Shown in pieces: positions 61,798 to 64,000 of a stretch of 64,000 bases of DNA. Both the position numbers and the translations under genes were made by a program. A model generated the notes under the pieces. It was not told the DNA's origin. It saw only the letters and a list, made by a program, of their open reading frames with translations, and did not search any database. The stretch is taken from assembly GCA_016873435.1 (NCBI GenBank), contig VGXF01000007.1, forward strand, positions 1 to 64,000, in the 5' to 3' direction. The stretch's first letter is position 1; each line of letters begins with the position of its first letter. The stretch is from Nitrospira sp. Lineage in GTDB: Bacteria; Nitrospirota; Nitrospiria; Nitrospirales; Nitrospiraceae.

Positions 61798-62834
61798 GCC
61801 GGCATCGAATCTGCCCCTTTCCCATCCGTCACCCTCAGCCGAAACCGATACAATCGTTTTTCGGATACCTGCGGTGCTTGGAACGTCGCTTCCGGGCCGT
61901 TCGCATCGAGCAGTGAGACCTTACTCCCACGCACCTGGCTCCACTGATAGAACAGCGCCTCGCCTTCCAAGTCGTGGCTTTTTAAGCCTGAGAGTTTGAC
62001 CTTGGCCCCAGCTTTCACGGTCTTGTTCGGTCCCGCGTTGGCAACGGGCAGCTCATTCGGTTCGGTGTTCACTTCAACGAAGACATCCAACGTTGCCTGC
62101 TTACCGCGGTTTGTCACCGTGACAACAGTCTTGCCGTTGCCGACAATCTGAAGCAAGCCGTCGGCGAGAATCCTGATGACGGTCTCATCGGAAGATTGAT
62201 AGGTCGTTCCAGACGCAGGCGCGCTGATCTTCCGTTCAATGCCGTCTGTGAAGGAGCCAATGACCGGCAGCTCGAACGTCTTGCCCAGTGAGTCGATCTG
62301 CCCATAGGCGGCGGCCTGTCCGGCGCGGCCGAGTTTGAGCGGCTTATCGGTTTCAAAATCGATCGCGGTCAATTCTGAACCCGGGTCCACGCTCACGAGG
62401 ATCTCATCGAAGACGGTCCGCGTGCCGAGTCGCCCGCGGGAAATTTCCGCGACGGCCAGTAGGCGCATGGGGCCAATGGCGTCTTTCGGTACGGTCAGCG
62501 CGCCGCCAAAGGGAGGATTTTGATGCGAGTCGGCGACGAGCGCAGCAACTTTGACAATGGCGCCAGCGGAAGTGTTGCCCTTCTGCTCGACGAGCGTTTC
62601 GTCCAATTCGCCGTACCAATAATAGCTGACCTGGACGCCGCCAGTGTCCTGTCCCAAATCCACGTTCGCGGTCATGGACTTGCCGGCCGTGACCGTGGCA
62701 CCGTCCCTCGGTTCGACAATCTTAAAGGCAAGGGCCGTGTGTGTGTAGGCGAGGCCGATGGCGAGGGCAAGCAATCCTGACATGAAGCTCCAGTCCAAAC
62801 GCTTCATGCAATACCGTTCGCGCGTCACGGTCAC
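61770..62834 (-). CDS. Secreted PKD/Ig-like domain protein
   Basis: A 354-residue protein with a signal peptide (GLLALAIGLAYTHTALA). Beta-sandwich regions follow: an Ig-like part (FKIVEPRDGATVTAGKSM), a Big2-like segment (SSDETVIRILADGLLQIVGNGKTVVTV) and a C-terminal PKD-type domain (VANAGPNKTVKAGAKVKLSG...GKGADSMPAYVDV). It is probably a surface or periplasmic adhesion or scaffold protein. The GTG start overlaps the stop of the upstream permease gene (GTGA); the inner ATG at 62807 is an alternative. Its end overlaps the HExxH gene convergently. Confidence 0.8.
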   Translation of the reverse strand: MTVTRERYCMKRLDWSFMSGLLALAIGLAYTHTALAFKIVEPRDGATVTAGKSMTANVDLGQDTGGVQVSYYWYGELDETLVEQKGNTSAGAIVKVAALVADSHQNPPFGGALTVPKDAIGPMRLLAVAEISRGRLGTRTVFDEILVSVDPGSELTAIDFETDKPLKLGRAGQAAAYGQIDSLGKTFELPVIGSFTDGIERKISAPASGTTYQSSDETVIRILADGLLQIVGNGKTVVTVTNRGKQATLDVFVEVNTEPNELPVANAGPNKTVKAGAKVKLSGLKSHDLEGEALFYQWSQVRGSKVSLLDANGPEATFQAPQVSEKRLYRFRLRVTDGKGADSMPAYVDVTVEP

Positions 62835-64000
62835 CTCTCGAGGTGAAATGGCACGTCAGTGAGAATCACCCGTTCTTTGAACAGCAGGGCGCCCTTGAGC
62901 AAGAGAGCGCGCTGGTTGTGGAGAACGTTCTGCCACCACTTGGCCGGAAGGATTTCTGGAATGACGACCGTGACCCAGCCTTGCGGGTCCTGCTCCAACT
63001 GTTCCTCCACATAATTGAGTAGGGTGGCCATGACCGAGCGGTAAGGCGAGGGCAGGACGACGAGCTGCACGCCGCAGCCCCACTGCGCCCACTGGATTTC
63101 GATCTTGGCGGTTTGCTCAGGGTCGATGTCTACGAGCACGGCGCGCAGATCTACGGACCGGCTGCGCGCATAGTCTACGGCACGAATCACCGCGCGATTC
63201 ACACCGCTGATCGGGATAATGACGGTGTTCTTACGTGGCTGCGGGGGGCGGTGGTCGCGCGCGAGCGTGACCTGTTCGTCGACCGCCAGATAATGCGCGT
63301 GGATGGATCGGAACCAAAGCATGATCAGCGGCAGCAGTGCGACGACGATCCAGGCGCCGTGCATGAACTTGGTGCTACCGATGATGAGCGTGGCGATGCC
63401 GGTGGCGACCGCACCCGTGGCGTTGATGGCCAGTTTTTTTCTCCAGTGCGGGCCTTTTTTCTCCAGCCAGCGCTTCACCATGCCAGCCTGCGAGAGGGTA
63501 AACGATAGGAACACGCCGACGGCGTAGAGCGGGATCAGCGCATGGGTGTCACCCTTGAAGAACCAGATCAGGAAGCAGGAGAAGGCACCGAGGAAGACGA
63601 TGCCGTTGGAAAACACGAGCCGATCACCCATGAGTGCCATCTGGTGCGGCATGTAGCTGTCTTGCGCGAGCAACGAGGCCAGCCGAGGAAAGCCATTGTA
63701 GGCGCTGTTGGCTGCGAGGAACAAAATTAGCATCGTCGAAATCTGGATCAGGTAGTACATGAAGCCGGTGCCGAACGTGCCGCGGGCAATCTGCGAGACG
63801 ACGGTCTCATCGGCGCAGGGCGTGATGTGCAGGCGATCTGCCATGAGGCTAATGCCGATGAACATCGTGCCGAGGATTGTGGCCATGCCGACCATGGTGA
63901 TCGAGGCGTTGCGCGGCTCCGGCTTGTGGAAGGCCGACACGCCATTTGAAATGACTTCCACGCCGGTCAGCGCGGTACAGCCGGACGAAAAGGCGCGGAG
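62831..64000 (-). CDS. APC-superfamily amino acid permease, partial (N-terminus beyond window)
   Basis: An open minus-strand frame that runs off the right edge. It begins (as seen) with SSGCTALTGVEVISNGV, an APC-family helix motif, and shows at least four more membrane segments (MVGMATILGTMFIGISLM; ILFLAANSAYNG; LIPLYAVGVFLSFTLS; ALLPLIMLW). The C-terminal third (about 140 residues) is soluble, with VIIPISGVNRAVIRAVDYARS resembling a nucleotide-binding/USP-like tail. It probably imports amino acids or another cation-linked solute. Its stop overlaps the next gene's start. Confidence 0.85.
   Translation of the reverse strand, partial: LRAFSSGCTALTGVEVISNGVSAFHKPEPRNASITMVGMATILGTMFIGISLMADRLHITPCADETVVSQIARGTFGTGFMYYLIQISTMLILFLAANSAYNGFPRLASLLAQDSYMPHQMALMGDRLVFSNGIVFLGAFSCFLIWFFKGDTHALIPLYAVGVFLSFTLSQAGMVKRWLEKKGPHWRKKLAINATGAVATGIATLIIGSTKFMHGAWIVVALLPLIMLWFRSIHAHYLAVDEQVTLARDHRPPQPRKNTVIIPISGVNRAVIRAVDYARSRSVDLRAVLVDIDPEQTAKIEIQWAQWGCGVQLVVLPSPYRSVMATLLNYVEEQLEQDPQGWVTVVIPEILPAKWWQNVLHNQRALLLKGALLFKERVILTDVPFHLER

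Noticed and set aside
1-64000. CRISPR arrays, insertion sequences, prophage genes or rRNA
   Set aside because: No regularly spaced long repeats, transposases, phage structural genes or ribosomal RNA segments were seen.

Overview
The window is about 64 kb of GC-rich bacterial chromosome with almost no mobile DNA. The gene families and their mix (a stand-alone NuoF-like flavoprotein with its own ferredoxin, a Cys-less IscA paralogue, AmgK/MurU recycling, a GH57 amylase, many TPR and SUMF1-type envelope proteins, consensus sigma-70 promoters) look like a member of the Nitrospirota, probably Nitrospira or a close relative. That placement comes from family recognition, not from a marker-gene tree.

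Layout. 0-8.5 kb: an MpsC-type small protein, a secreted unknown, then a tight plus-strand cluster of NuoF-like protein, 2Fe-2S ferredoxin, pyruvoyl-tetrahydropterin synthase and GTP cyclohydrolase I, facing an alpha/beta hydrolase and an ABC-F ATPase. 8.7-15 kb: tRNA-Ala(GGC), purA behind a perfect promoter and a hairpin-rich leader, tRNA-Lys(UUU), a Cys-less IscA-like protein, FKBP, an RlmL-like methyltransferase, a frameshifted PP-loop pseudogene, msrB and an orphan Phd-type antitoxin. 15-25 kb: an atypical radical SAM protein, a 1-Cys peroxiredoxin, two low-GC small genes beside tRNA-Glu(UUC), a SUMF1 protein, thioredoxin and cytochrome c, bioF, a TPR protein and MltD. 25-37 kb: class V aminotransferase, serA, hisZ, dnaB, a large TPR lipoprotein, a DegT aminotransferase, ilvD and a ferredoxin reductase-like protein. 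37-52 kb, mostly minus strand: PepSY, Spy-like, MarC, CbpA-like, a TtuA/TtuB-type tRNA thiolation pair, galT, GH57, then amgK-murU, a Cu+ ATPase, DUF1015 and a polyprenyl diphosphate synthase. 52-64 kb: gltB-gltD, a second SUMF1 protein, a secreted unknown, a HExxH-family putative peptide-modifying enzyme, a PKD/Ig-like secreted protein and an APC permease cut by the right edge.

Most genes are housekeeping: amino acid synthesis (serA, hisZ, ilvD, gltBD), purine, pterin and biotin synthesis, wall recycling, tRNA modification and redox protection.

The least expected signal is a dispersed family of short tandem repeats with a 7-bp period. They lie in intergenic gaps (next to thioredoxin, galT, amgK/murU, ispB and gltB/gltD) and also inside coding sequence (the CopA linker and the HExxH protein). 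Two copies share a related right half. Other points of interest are the HExxH gene with an overlapping 20-codon upstream ORF, the NuoF-Fdx-PTPS-FolE cluster with a changed FMN-motif residue, the CX4CX2C radical SAM protein, and several readable gene relics (PP-loop ligase, a gltD tail copy, an amber-interrupted small membrane protein).
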